A stretch of 64,000 nucleotides of DNA from positions 6,882,001 through 6,946,000 of the forward strand of contig JAUKUA010000001.1 in the NCBI GenBank assembly GCA_030549175.1, given 5' to 3'. Source of the stretch: Lasiosphaeris hirsuta (lineage: Eukaryota; Ascomycota; Sordariomycetes; Sordariales; Lasiosphaeriaceae). A program made the translations under genes and the position numbers. Position 1 is the first letter of the stretch. Every line of letters begins with the position of its first letter. Positions 36,832 through 48,861 of this stretch are shown here, in pieces. The notes under the pieces are model-generated. The model saw nothing but the letters and a program-made list of their open reading frames with translations. It did not search any database and was not told where the DNA came from.

Positions 36832-38607
36832 TCCAAGACGGAGACATGGTGCTATGTAGAACGAGAAAACCCCCCGAATACAATACCTATATTACCCCCC
36901 CTATCCTCAAACAATCCACCAAATGTACAAATCTTTCTTGCGGGTCTGAAATATAGGTATTACTATACAAGACTCTGTGCCTGCTCTACCTGAATTCTCG
37001 GTTCTACGTCGGTTGATACCATCGACAAATTATCTGTCGACACATCATTGACCTCATCAACATGGATGACAACCGAAACCCCCAGGCAGAGCGAGGAGAG
37101 GCATATGAGCGCGGGGTATACCCAGGAGGGGGCTTCCTCTCTCCGGCCAGTTGTTTCTTCTACAAGGGCGGCAAAGCGTGGTTCTCGGATTTCTTTTTCT
37201 GTATGACTTGGGTTTCTCTGTTTTACCATTTTATTTATTTCCATGACTGCAATACGCATTGTTCCCGTCGAACGGACCAGAACGACAACTCAAAGAGGGG
37301 GAGGAAGCAAAGCGGGGTCCAGGCAAAGCATGGCGTTGTCTTTTTTGGGGGTTGGTAGCAGGGGCAAAGAGGAGGAACGAAAATCATGCAAAAAGTCGGA
37401 CAGCGAAAGATGGGGGGCAGACGAAGTTTCGATGATGGGCCGATGCTGAAGGGGGGTTGCATCAGGGTCGCGAAGGCCCTACAGATGGGGGATGGATTCA
37501 ATGGGCTGGTCTTAGCAACGGGTAGAAGGGGAAAGAGGAACATGGCCGAGCCGCACACGGCGGGACCTAACCTGTGTCGCCGGGCCGTGATGGACGGGGG
37601 CCGATGTTGTTGAGCTAACTGAGACCCCAAATGCCGTTGGATTTTTGTGTACTTGTTCCCAAAACAGGGGGTCCTCCATATCTCATGCCATGGGAACGGG
37701 AATAGCATCGAAGGGATCTGATGAGCGATCCCGTAATACCAATCAAGATGGAAACAAAAACCGTTCATTTCCCAAAACCGTGCTCCGTTTCTCCGTTCAG
37801 CGGCTACTGCTACTAGCCTGGCCATCATTAGTCTCCATGCTAACACAGCCCTCATGATATTCGGTGCCGGTTTTGGGCCTGGAGATGACGTGTCTTGAGT
37901 TGGGGTGGATGGTGTGGTCTTCCAGAAAGGTCTGGCTCATCATTAATAGATGAAATGAGTCTTGGATGCTATTTTTGAAAATAAGAAACGGAATGGATGG
38001 GGGGCTTTCTAGCCCGCTGGGCGGTTGACGACACAAAGGCGGCCCAAATCACGGCCCTGGCTAACATATTCACGATATTCGAGACGGTAGGCAATCTCGA
38101 AGCCTCAAACACGCTCCAGCCATGTCCAGGGGCTACAAAAGGGGGCTCACGGGTGTGGCCCAGTCACGTGCTGGCACAAACAACCAATCACCACCTATGC
38201 ATCAAAATCTGGAGCACATGTGAGACACGAATGTTGGCGGTTTGATGGAGGGAGCACAAAGTTTTCTATTTTGTTGCTATTTTGTCTCTGCGCCGCCAAG
38301 AAACGAGGTAGTAGCCTCATTGTTGGCCGCCACAGCACAACGTACGCCCTAGCCTGGATGCCTTCCGGCAAATCCTCGAGGGCTACCATCAAATGTCGGC
38401 CATTTTCTAGTCGTTTGATGCGTTGAGAGGCAGCCATAAGCAAAAGGTATTTTCGTTCCGTCCTAATCGGTCCGGCCTGGGGGAACATCCAGGCCAACCA
38501 TCAGCACTGCCATGTCCGTCGCAGAATCTCATCCCTCGGGGCCATACACGGCCCCACTGCCACTAACAAGCGTAACGAGTCGATGAGAAAGAGGAACCAA
38601 AGCCTCT
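36832..38607. other. convergent intergenic region, membrane protein to RTC3
   Basis: 1.8 kb between two convergent genes. The left part is the 3' flank of the membrane-protein gene. A 206-codon minus frame at 37235-37855 has no domain and an atypical Pro/Cys/Arg composition. No gene is supported. Confidence 0.45.
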
Positions 38608-39404
38608 TTAGTGGGCAACCATGCCGCCTTGCGAGTCGTTCTTTGGTCCTTGACGATCAGCCATCTGTCAAGTCATAGTTAGCATTCGTTTCTGAGGATC
38701 ACATCAAGTTGACCACTGCTGCTGCTGCAGCTCGGAGGAAGGCTCAGCCATGGCCGTCAACCGACCAGACCAGGAGAACCCCAGGAGGGCATCCCCTCCT
38801 GCGTCAACAACAGCCTCGACTCCGTTTTTCGTCCACGGTGACACAAACAGTTCCTCCTTTTCCTGCTTGCTTGCGCAGTCGTGAAAGCAATAGGCATCTA
38901 GCTGACCAACAGCGGCCACAGCCAGCTGGCCCTCTCCCCCGGCAGCAGCAATCAAAAACATCCCGGCACGTACCTGAGACTCCTGGAGATTGCCCTTCTC
39001 CAAAACCTTCTTGATCACCTCATCCTCATTACTGGTACCGAACTCCGCCTCGAGCGCCTGCCTGGACGCCGCGTTGAACGGGCCTTGGGCACCGTGCCTA
39101 TAGGAACTTGTCAGTTCCTATGCAATTACCGGCCACGAGGTATTGGCGTCTAAAGATGAGGGCGTTGCAGCAGCCGGTTTTCTGCCCATCCACGCTGTGC
39201 AAACGGTAGGTGCGTCGGGTGGGAAGAGTGGTCGGCTTACTTGTGCGTCACAAAGACCTGGAAGGATGACACGACCTGGGCCAGCGGAACCGACTTGTCA
39301 GCCAGCCACTTCTTGTAGTCGTCGGTGCTGTCGAGGAAGACGACAAAGTCCTCGTCGTTGCCCTTGAGGTGGACCTTGACCTGGGTAGCTTCGCCGCGGA
39401 CCAT
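38608..39404 (-). CDS. RTC3: Rtc3-like SBDS-domain protein
   Basis: Three exons (39241-39404, 38974-39097, 38608-38664) give 114 aa, the usual size for this small family. The sequence MVRGEATQVKVHLKG, then DDYKKWLADKSVPLAQVV, SFQVFVTHKHGAQG and VIKKVLEKGNLQ shows the N-terminal SBDS (Shwachman-Bodian-Diamond) fold alone. Yeast Rtc3 has this single domain and has been linked to RNA metabolism and telomere capping. The second intron is rather long (309 nt). The last 18 codons are on the small third exon (MADRQGPKNDSQGGMVAH). Exon boundaries all restore frame. The start at 39404 is favoured because the family begins right before the GEATQ segment; in-frame alternatives upstream lack similarity. 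Confidence 0.88.
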
Positions 39405-40603
39405 GATGGCGGTTTGTGTGTGGTTTCGTAAAGGTGGTTGATTGGAATGGGCAAAGGGTAGCTGAAAGTTAATTTTTCGTTTGGTTGCCGTCAATGCAAT
39501 TGCTGGGAGATGAATGGGTGGTGGTGTTGGAGGCTGCTATGGCAGGGGAGTTAGGAATTGGCCTGAATAAATACGACCAAGGAGATGATGACTAACTTTA
39601 TTGGATGGCAGAGAAATTTGTCTTGTTCGTCGTAAGTTCGATTTGGTTGTTTGTCACTGATCTGATGTTCGTCAGGAGCTTTCTTCTGCTTCTTGCCGTG
39701 GGGCGTCCCATATAAAGGAGAGGGACCTGGACGACTACGTCATAGGTGACGGATGTGCTGAGCTTCCACATCCACAGCCCCACCGCGGGGGAACGCCATG
39801 CCCCACCACAACAACAGCTGAGCTGTTTGTCTAGGCTCTTGGCACTGTGTAAATGTGGGCATCAGACCTCCTGAAGCACCAGGAACGACAAAGAAGGAAG
39901 CAGCTTCTCTCCGGAATGCATCATTTCTCAAACAACTAATTCTGTATCCCAAAACAAACCCATCACCAGCCAAACATCAATTCCAATCCTCCCAAAAACT
40001 CCGCCAAGCGAAAGCCTGAGCATTGGCGCAGACCAAAACCTGTATTCACACAATAATACTCCTTGCTTAGTGTTCCTGCAGCTGTGGCGTGCTTCCTTAC
40101 GTCACTTCGACCACCAAGCAACCCGGGTGCCGTGTGACCATGAGATGAGCATCAAAAAAGGCGGGAAAGGCTTGGAACATACATGCTCATCTTAGGCATC
40201 AACGCTACTCTGGATCCACTTTGAGACTCTCATGTTCCACTGGCTCTCGCAAAGTATCTAGTGTATAGAAAGTGTATAGAAACACGCCGAAGCGGTTCGA
40301 TAGCTCGCTGATTACTGACTGTCCCAAAGCCAAAACATTTCCTCCACTGTTTTGTTTTCCGTTCTGTTCCCGTTCCCATATGATACAGCACACACCGGGT
40401 ATCTATATACATGCAATTCCAACAGGCACAAGTGCCGCGCCCGGTATCCGTGATATTCCAACTCCACATATTACACTAGCACAACTAGCCATGCTCCCAA
40501 ACCACCATAAAGACAATGAAAAAGAAAGGGGTATCAAATGCTGTTCCAAAACCAAGACCAAAACCATCAATCAAAACCCTTCCCATCCTAGTCGTACACT
40601 CCC
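39405..40603. other. intergenic region, RTC3 promoter to RhoGEF 3' end
   Basis: 1.2 kb holding the RTC3 promoter on the left and the 3' flank of the RhoGEF on the right. No gene is supported. Confidence 0.5.
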
Positions 40604-43600
40604 TCAGCGAAACAAGTTCCGAATACTCTGCACAACCGCCTCCCGATGCAGCACCCCCACCTTGGCCGCCAACCGACTCGACAACCTGTGCGGCCTCGCC
40701 TTATCCGACCCCCGCGGCAACGGCGAGTACGCATTCTCCTTTTCTATGGAGCCCCTCGTCGATGGCCGACTAAAGCTTGACCCCTGAATGCTCAGCGACA
40801 TCGAGCTATTCCCCGAGCCATGCTGCAGCGCCGGCGTCAGTGGACACGCCGCCTCGCTATCCGTAGATCCCCATGTAGTGGCCACGCCGCCGCGACACAC
40901 TGCCCCTGCAACCTCCCCTGCTCGGTCCCTAAAGGTCCCATGTAGCGACGGAGTCCCGCGCTCCGTTTCGTCCGGAATCACCGACAGCAGCGACCTTCCC
41001 GCGTCCTCCGACCCCTCGACCGTAATCATTCCCGCCGGCACCACTTCTTGGCAACTCCTGGCTTCGTCGTCGGCACTGGCCTTTTGCTGTAGACTCGCTA
41101 AACTTGCCGAGCGTTTCGAGAAGCTACTCGTAATGCTCACGACGCTGAGTTTGCGCATCACCGACGATGCCGACGCCCGCACAAGGTGCTCGCTCCTGGA
41201 TCGGGCCGTTATCCCGGGGAATGGGAGGATGTCCCGGGTCCAGATGTCCGACAGGAGCGCCTCGAGTCGAGCCCTCTCGCCCCGGGACGGAGCAATCACT
41301 GGTATCCGCGCCGTTGTGGTCAAGAGGGACTGTGATCTGTTGATCGGAGAGCCCGTCCCCGACCCCGAGCTCGGCGCATCTTTGATAACGCTGGTGTTCT
41401 TCAAAATGACTTGACACAGGGGAGACTTAGGTCCAACCGTGGTTGCTCGATGAATTGATATCCGTCTAGCGATGGTTCCTTAAACTAGTCAGCAACTTTT
41501 ATCGGCCCCAATTGGGCAACCGAAGGTGGCATACCTGGTTTTCTAAAAACAGTCCCCAGTGTCTTGATATTGAGTGAAAGCGAGCTGAAGGTGGCCGACT
41601 GTATCTGTTCTTGGCTATTGGCCGTTTGGTGGAAGCTGAGCCGTGTGCGCCATTCATTCTCCTCCCTTGGGGTGCAAGCTGTCAAAATCACTTCGTACAG
41701 TTGGTGATCACAAATGAACACAAGCTTCCACGAGTAGGGCGCGGTATGACATTGGAGTCCTGTCTCGTTATCAGTGTCATGTGGAAATGGCCGGGAAAAC
41801 CATGGCATACCTCGACCATTATCCACCTCTTCTAGCTTGATATTGTTCAAGGCAATACAGGCCTGGATCGTATAAATCTGGTCGGTCCTGCTGGCAGTCG
41901 CAAGACACAGCCACTCTCGGTAGAGTAGAGCAACCATGTACTGCCCACTGACCCCCTCCTTAGTCTGCCAACAAACGTGCAAAGCACCACAGATCTGAAG
42001 GTGGCCGAACGAGCGAACTCGGTTCTTCGAGGCTGCATCAAGTTGCTGTATTACTAGTCAGCATTGGCTAAAGAAAATCTCATTAATGCTACCGACTTGG
42101 TTTGGAAAAACAAGGCGGTCCTGAAGAATCCACGTTTTCTCCAGAACCGATTTAATTCGAGCGTCATCAGTGGCGCGGTTGATTTCAGCAGTTGCCTCGC
42201 GAAGTCGGATAAGCGTATTCTCAATCTCCATGTGTGAATAGGGGCAATCGACGACGGGTGTGTGCTTCAGCAATTCCGCAAAGAGTAAGGGGTATTTGCA
42301 CACTCGTTGAATTGGCTGGCATACGTTAGCTTGCGCGTATCCCAACTGAGACCTAGGAGGCTCACCTTGACAAGAAGATCGCCAATTGTGAGGCTTTTCT
42401 TCGAGTGGTCATCCTGGCTATTCACGGATTCTAGCGACGCGGCCAAGACCTCCAGCCCCTTTTGGTATGACTGCCACTTGGGCATCGTTCTGTGGGCAGA
42501 TGCCACATCCTTGATCATCAACTCGTACTTTGCTCCGTATTCCTCGTAGATAAAAAACCGGTTCATCTAATCAAAGAGTCAGACACCGATCGAGCCCAGT
42601 GAGCCTCGGGGGCTACTTGCCTTTTTCGAAAATATCTTGGCAACTTCGGCGGCCGTCTGAGGCTCGGATATCATGCCTGGCATTTCTTGGAGCCAATCCT
42701 TGTCTTCCGGGACCGCGTCCAGGCTTCTCCATCGCTGGTGGCCACACCCCCCGGGGCCGACTGGGCTGATTGGCGGCGGAAGCTCGAGCTGGGTGTATTC
42801 GGAATCAGGAACAGCGCGGTGCAAATCACCGAGCATCTCCTCATGTAGCTCTACGATGTCGGTGAGGTTTCGGTTGATCGAAGATCGAAGACCAGGCGGT
42901 AGCGTGGGAAGAGAGGCGAGTATGGTGACATAAACCTGCTTGATGTTAGGGGCCTTGTAAGGAGACACGGCGGGCGAGTACGAACATTCATCAGGAAGCG
43001 CACATCCCCAATGTAGCTCTCTTCGGTGTTGATCAACTCCTCGAGGATTCGGCGTCTTTGCAAGGAGCGTTCCATGACGGCAGGATCCAGCGTGACCTGC
43101 CGGTCCAGACAAAAGCTATCTTCCGACAGACGTGCCCCGGAGACAGAAGCTCTGCTGCTGCGATCGGTCCTCGAGTGGCCACGAGATGATAGATGTGTGT
43201 GCCTCCGCGACCGAGTCAACACGCTGGCACTGGTGAGTGATACGCTGGCGCTTCTCACCGCCGTCACAAACCCGAAGGATGATCCTGAAGACGACTGCCT
43301 GTGGTGGAAAGACCCTGTGATCGAGCTTCCTCCATCCATATCGAGGTCATACGGCATGGGATCCCTAACACAGTCCAGCATTTCTTGGCGACGAATGGCT
43401 CGTTTATGCAGCGTTCTCATCCACTTGTAAAACGGCTTGTTCGACTTCGCTACGGATGTATCGCAGTCCGAATCTCCTTGGCTAGCATCTTGAGAGAAGT
43501 ATTCTGTATTCTCTAACACTTGTTTCTGTGCACCGGTATCCTCAGACGAGGTCGCGGGCATCTTATCCAAACTGGCCCAATCCTCGATGCCGTCCATAAT

Positions 43601-43771
43601 TGAAACGGGGCTGATATCGATTCCTGCATCGTCTTTTCCATTGACACGGCGGGAGGGTCTGTCCGGGAGAGGAGGGGTGGCGGTGTTGCGACCAGGCTGC
43701 CGTAGTCCCTGCTCGGAGATGGGGTGGGCGAGCGAGGAGGGCGATTGTGTATCAGTGGCTGTGGGTGACAT
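40604..43771 (-). CDS. Rho guanine-nucleotide exchange factor (DH-PH)
   Basis: Six exons (42986-43771, 42621-42935, 42366-42566, 42097-42315, 41535-42045, 40604-41478) give 968 aa; all joins keep frame. The N-terminal 235 residues are Ser/Thr-rich. The DH domain spans about residues 238-500. It starts with RRRILEELINTEESYIGDV (conserved region 1) and has the diagnostic PIQRVCKYPLLFAELLKHTP (conserved region 3). A PH domain follows in exon 5 (about 508-678), and a long Ser-rich tail ends the protein. It activates a Rho-type GTPase, probably in polarity, wall stress or septation; which one is not visible. It lacks a CNH domain, so it is not a Rom2 type. Intron 2 starts with GC rather than GT. 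Confidence 0.92.
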
Positions 43772-44810
43772 TATGCAGCGATGAGACCAAGAAACAAAGA
43801 TGCAAAGGGGGCTGTTCCAACAAGCCCAGGGGCTCCGGCACAATAAGTGACAAGTTGTGCGGGCCAATTCAAAACATGATGATGCAAAGCAACAGTGAGG
43901 CCAACGATGCAGTACTGAGGAGACGGTTTGATTCCAAGAAGACCAAGAAGACCAAGACCCAAAAAAGGGAAGCAAGACGGTGGAGGCAAAGAAGTGAAGC
44001 TGGTTACCATGATGCAGTTTTGTCTGGGAGGAATGGGCAACGTCCATAAACAATAACCCAGGAGGAGTTTGGAGGCCGGGTTTGGGTCCTTGCCCAAGAA
44101 ATCCATGGCCGTGGAAGAGTTATGGAAGCCGCATTCCCTGCTTAACGCATCAAGCAGCAGCGTTGGCAGCAGAGAGCCCTCCCAGCCGGGTGCGGCCAAC
44201 CTAGCCCCAAGGCGTGATGATGACTGCCACGACTACACAACGGCACCGACAGGGACGCCCGTTGGCCGATTGGATGCAAATGCCAGAAACAGGGCAATTG
44301 GGCACCATTCAGGATGACGAGTGCGGAAAGTCGGAAGACGGCGAGAAGAAAAAGGCGCCGGCGACCCAATCCCAGCCATCTAAGCTATCCCGACCTCGGA
44401 AGTTGCTGAGACAGCTGTCGCGGCTCTGGCATCGGGAAGTTGCAGAGACCCTGTACCCCCATGTTTGCAAAGCCGCATCCAATCCAGTGTAGAGGTGAAG
44501 CGAGCGCGATGGATGTTTTAGGAGCATCGATGTTTTGGGCTTTGGAGCACCTGCTGCAGCTGCTTGCAAGTGGTGGGCTCGTGGTGGGGGAGCTCTTCCC
44601 GCCGGAACGGGTCGCCTAGGCTAGGAAGTCCCCTCATTGGGCAGGGGAGCTGGGGCGGGGGGGCATCAACCTACCCCGCCATCGTATTCCAGAGCTCCCC
44701 TCCAAGCAGCCATCCGCCGAACGCGTCATTGGTTGGCAGGCTGATTGCGAGAGCTTCATTCCTCAGACGACAAATCGGCCCATCGTTTCTCTCTAGAAAC
44801 CACGAACAAT
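43772..44810. promoter_or_regulatory. divergent promoter region, RhoGEF and NAS2
   Basis: 1.04 kb between outward-facing starts. Short frames such as 44214-44492 on the plus strand lack any domain and are not accepted as genes. Confidence 0.5.
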
Positions 44811-45707
44811 ATGAATAGAATGAACAACCTCCATGCGCCCACGATCCCTTCGGGGCCAACTACCCGGCCGGTCGCAAACGGCGGGGTAGCGCATCTCACC
44901 TTTGCCGAGCTTCAGCGCAAGAAGGATAATGTCGAGGCAGAGCTGAAGGCCCTTGGAGGCGTGCTCGACTCGGTTGGTGGCTGCTATCCTCGCTGATGCC
45001 GTGAGAACGCAGCTGATAAGAAGGTCTAGCATGGCGTCGATATGAATACTAGCCTCCTTACTCCAGATGGCTTCCCCCGAGCTGACATTGACGTTGCCCA
45101 AAGTATGGAGGTCGTGCTGCCCAATGGCCTGGAGAAGCGAGGCTGACAGAGACAGTCCGGACGACGAGATCGCGCATTATCCATCTTCGAAATGACTACA
45201 AGGACCTAATGGCTGTGATCGAGAAGCACCTCCACGAGCACTTTGCCAGTCTGCAAGATGGCGACGAGACGGTCGCAGCCGCAGCAGCAGCGAATCCCGA
45301 CTCATCTATGCTGAGAGATGCGGTGCCCGAGCCTCTGGACCAGCCTTTCGCGAAAGTGAACACAGTCGTCGAGAATAGCCCAGCAGAGACGGCAGGGCTC
45401 AAGGCAGGCGATGTTATCCGCAACTTTGGCTATGTCAACTATTCCAACCACGACAACCTGAGGAGAGTGGCCCAGTGCGTGCAGGGAAATGAGGGAGTGA
45501 GTCTTCTCCACCCTTCTCGGCTTGTGGCTTCAGGAATGAGGAGAAAATTCTTCAAGGTTCGATGCTGACCAGACACAGCAAAACATCCTCGTCAAAGTTT
45601 CGCGAGGTAGCGGCAACCCGCAGGTTCAAGAGCTCCGGCTGACACTGATACCTCGTCGTGACTGGGGCGGCAGGGGGCTGCTTGGTTGCCACATCTTGCC
45701 GCTGTAG
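44811..45707 (+). CDS. NAS2: 26S proteasome assembly chaperone Nas2/PSMD9 (p27)
   Basis: Four exons (44811-44972, 45030-45102, 45156-45496, 45579-45707) give 234 aa. The N-terminal helical part contains HLTFAELQRKKDNVEAELK, then GVDMNTSLLTPDGFPRADID and IRTTRSRIIHLRNDYKDLM, all characteristic of the family. The C-terminal half is a PDZ domain: FAKVNTVVENSPAETAGLKA, then GDVIRNFGYVNYSNHDNLRR. Nas2 binds the Rpt5 ATPase during assembly of the proteasome base. Intron 1 has an unusual donor (gttggt) but is required to restore the conserved HGVDMN sequence. The family is certain; the start at 44811 rather than the next Met (44820) is a choice. Confidence 0.93.
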
Positions 45708-46563
45708 AGAAAACCTCGGCCACGAAGTAAGTATGCGAGAGCTGGAGCGATGGTTTAGAATGACATAGGGGGAGCATTGGGCCTCACTCATTAGGCAAAA
45801 ATTGGCCTTGGCCAAGTGAGGCAGCTTTCGGGCTGCTTTGTAAAAAATAATTTGGGCGTATGAGCCGTAATGCAGCGGCTCCCATGTCCGCAAGGTGAAT
45901 GATCGCGTGCCTGAATGGAAATGAGCAAGGGATGGCTGTGACACGTGTAGGAGCACGGAAGGCACCCAAACGAATGAAATCAGGGAGCGATGTGGTAGGC
46001 CTACAAGCCCTGGAAGTCCTGGATGTGCGTATAGATGACCAAAACGTCTTTGTCTTGCGCGGGATATTCCCGGCATGGCATATCCCAACAGAGCTTCGTG
46101 TTTCCAAGTCCTGAGCTTGAGCCTGGTTCTTTGATTTTCCGTGAGAACAACACAGGTTGACAGAGCAGCTCTTTCTTGCCCTGGCCCCCACTCCATTTCG
46201 CCAATTGTATCGCTGCACGGGCCAAATAGGTCACGTGCCACCGTCACCCCGCCGCCCAACGAGTTTTTCGTCAAGGCTGCTGCTTCCAAAGCAGTTGCCT
46301 CTGGAAAACAACATCATCTTGCACGCTGTCTGAGGTCCACTGCATCCTTGCTGCCCGACCATCAACCGTTTCCCCCTCACAAAAGCGAAGGTACGTCAGC
46401 CACTCCCTTTTTCGCGCAGGGCCGGCCTAGATTCCCTTCGCCTGAACCTCTGCGCCTATAAAGTCGACCCCTCCTCTCACTTCGCGCCAACCGACTGACA
46501 TTGACCGTGCCAGGCAGGCTTGTTTACCCTCACTTCATCGCGCATCTCAATCAACTACACATC
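45708..46563. other. intergenic region, NAS2 to Ran, with Ran promoter
   Basis: Contains the Ran promoter and CT-rich leader on the right. A minus-strand frame of 245 codons (45552-46289) runs across the end of NAS2 and this region but has no domain. Confidence 0.5.
46457..46462 (+). promoter_or_regulatory. TATA-like box upstream of Ran
   Basis: TATAAA lies about 100 nt before the Ran start codon, followed by CT-rich leader sequence. Confidence 0.4.
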
Positions 46564-47525
46564 ATGGCTGCTCAAGTCACCCCAACTTTCAAGCTGGTCC
46601 TTGTCGGCGATGGCGGCACAGGCAAGGCAAGTCAAACCATCTCTCTTATCGTTGACGGCCCAGCGCCCATCTCGTGCCAACTGCGGGGCTGCAGGCGCCA
46701 ATGCCTTTTTTTGTTTGGCTTTGGGCAGCATGCTAACATGACGATGTCTTGTGCAGACCACCTTTGTCAAGCGCCATTTGACCGGCGAGTTCGAGAAGAA
46801 GTATATGGCCACACTTGGTGTCGAGGTACACCCCCTCGGTTTCAGCACGGTAAGTTGAACTCGGCGCTCGACCAGCTCGACGACTCGATAACGCCGACCG
46901 GACTCTAATGTGCAATAGAACTTCGGTCAAATTCAGTTCGACGTCTGGGACACCGCAGGTCAGGAGAAGTTTGGTGGCCTCCGTGATGGTTACTACATCA
47001 ACGGCCAGTGCGGCATCATCATGTTTGACGTCACCTCGCGCATCACATACAAGAACGTGCCCAACTGGCATCGTACGTACCACTGAAAAATATCGTCGGG
47101 TGCTATAGGCCGATTGCTAACAACTGTCTAGGTGATCTCACCCGCGTTTGCGAGAACATCCCCATTGTTCTCTGCGGCAACAAGGTCGACGTGAAGGAGC
47201 GCAAGGTCAAGGCCAAGACCATCACATTCCACCGCAAGAAAAACCTCCAGTACTACGATATCTCGGCCAAGTCCAATTATAACTTTGAGAAGCCCTTCCT
47301 CTGGCTCGCTCGCAAGCTCGTTGGCAACCCCGGCCTGGTAGGTTTTTATTTTTTTGAATGGAGATTACATTGATGACTGACTTGACCATTAAGGAGTTCG
47401 TTGCTGCCCCCGCCCTGGCCCCCCCCACCGCTGTTGTCGATGAGGCACTTCTCCAGCAGTACGAGGCCGAGATGAACGCTGCCGCCCAACAGCCCCTCCC
47501 CGATGAAAATGACGATGACCTTTGA
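46564..47525 (+). CDS. GSP1: GTPase Ran (Gsp1)
   Basis: Five exons (46564-46626, 46757-46849, 46919-47072, 47132-47337, 47394-47525) give 215 aa, the usual length. The G motifs are all present: GDGGTGKTTFVKRH (P-loop), [28 protein letters not shown] and [12 protein letters not shown]. The C-terminus ends in the acidic DENDDDL typical of Ran. Ran drives nuclear transport and spindle assembly. The first intron splits the P-loop between Lys and Thr and begins with GC (AAG then gcaagt), not GT. No GT in the vicinity keeps the conserved frame, and a gctaac branch site sits near the acceptor. Confidence 0.97.
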
Positions 47526-48861
47526 GCGGCCGCAAGGTTCGATCAGGTGCGTTGTGGGGTGGTGCTGCAGCTTGGTAATGCCCGTTATGAAGGAATGGTG
47601 GCATCTTGCAGACAGCCTCGGGTGGCAAGATGGAATGGCAATGGAATGGGACTTGGGCTGGATTTCAGAGCGAGGCAGGAATGGCCGTCTCCTCAGATAT
47701 TGCGCAGGTGCTGCTGGCTGGTCAATATTCATTTTGATATCTGGTGGACTCAGAACCAACTTGACCAAAGCGCGGGAGGTAGATTTGATTACTACTGCAA
47801 AGCAGTACTAGGTAGAGTGCATACTAGTCAAGCGCCCGGACAGACTCTAGTCTCTGTTGTCTGTCCCAAACATCCGCGTTCCTCTGGGCATTATGAAGGT
47901 GAATTTTCTTGGAATCTTTTTCTCTCGCCCTCCTACGGTTCGGGCTTGAGGCGGTGAAGCCCCGCGTGTTCGGATTGGATGACCAGAGCCCCCCAGCATG
48001 ACAATGACATCAAAAGGCAGCAAGAAGCTTGCGTGCTTTGTCAGCAGCATGAATGTGGCTCTGGTCATCCAATCCGAACACTGGTTCTTCAACACTTTCA
48101 CCGACTGCATATCTTTCTGTGGAAGCACGGCATGTGTTGCGTTGCAACTTTGTTTGTGGAAAATCCAGCGATACTGTGGAACACAATTTGGAGACTGAGC
48201 ACCCAGGAAGTCTAAAAAAGAATCTCAACGAATCGATTGCAAAATCGTGCTATGTTGGGGGAGGTAAGGATGTCCTGGGTTGGCTCTGAAGGATCTAAGG
48301 AAAATCTGTCCGTCGGCTCGGGAGGGAATGGTGATCGGGCCGGGTCCACCTCTGCTGGTCCAGTCGGGTCCAGACTGTCGTTTTGAACTTTATAGTAGCT
48401 TTATAATAGCTTCCTTTCTTATCACGGATCTCATGCTGACGATGAAAGAAAAATACCATGTCAAATTGGAGAGGTAAAAGGTTTGTTTGCCGGGAGTGAG
48501 GTTTTCTTTTCAATTCTTTTCTTTGGTACGGATACTGGGCCTCCAAAATCACTAATCTCACCATGTTTCGTGCTGGATTTGGCGTTATGAGGCTGAATTT
48601 GAGTTGTAATTTCCCTAAACCTCACTTTGACTCGTTTCTCCCGACCGATTTGCCTGGGGCAAATCAAAGACTCTCTCTCCCCGGGCTGCCTCAGATACAT
48701 CTTGGTCCGCAGAACCACCAAAAGGCCGAGTACACCGAAATCTCTGACATCGCAACACCGAATAACCCCCAATCAAACCTATCCTTCCAAATCCCATCCA
48801 CAAGTCCCCTCGACACCTACTCCCAGCCTCCTCACTCCCAGTCAACCTTGACCCGGACTCC
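47526..48861. other. convergent intergenic region with a perfect inverted repeat
   Basis: 1.3 kb between the ends of Ran and the hypothetical protein. It has the 25-bp inverted repeat described separately. No coding gene is supported. Confidence 0.5.
47966..48081. repeat. 25-bp perfect inverted repeat (hairpin, 66-nt spacer)
   Basis: Arms at 47966-47990 and 48057-48081 are exact reverse complements over 25 bases. The first begins gtgttcggattgg and the second ends ccaatccgaacac. The complementarity stops at both edges. Transcribed, it would form a long stable hairpin. Confidence 0.9.

Noticed and set aside
37235..37855. 206-codon minus frame upstream of RTC3
   Set aside because: Pro/Cys/Arg-rich, no domain, no supporting splice signals.
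45552..46289. 245-codon minus frame overlapping the end of NAS2
   Set aside because: Overlaps the last NAS2 exon antisense and lies in the Ran promoter; no domain.
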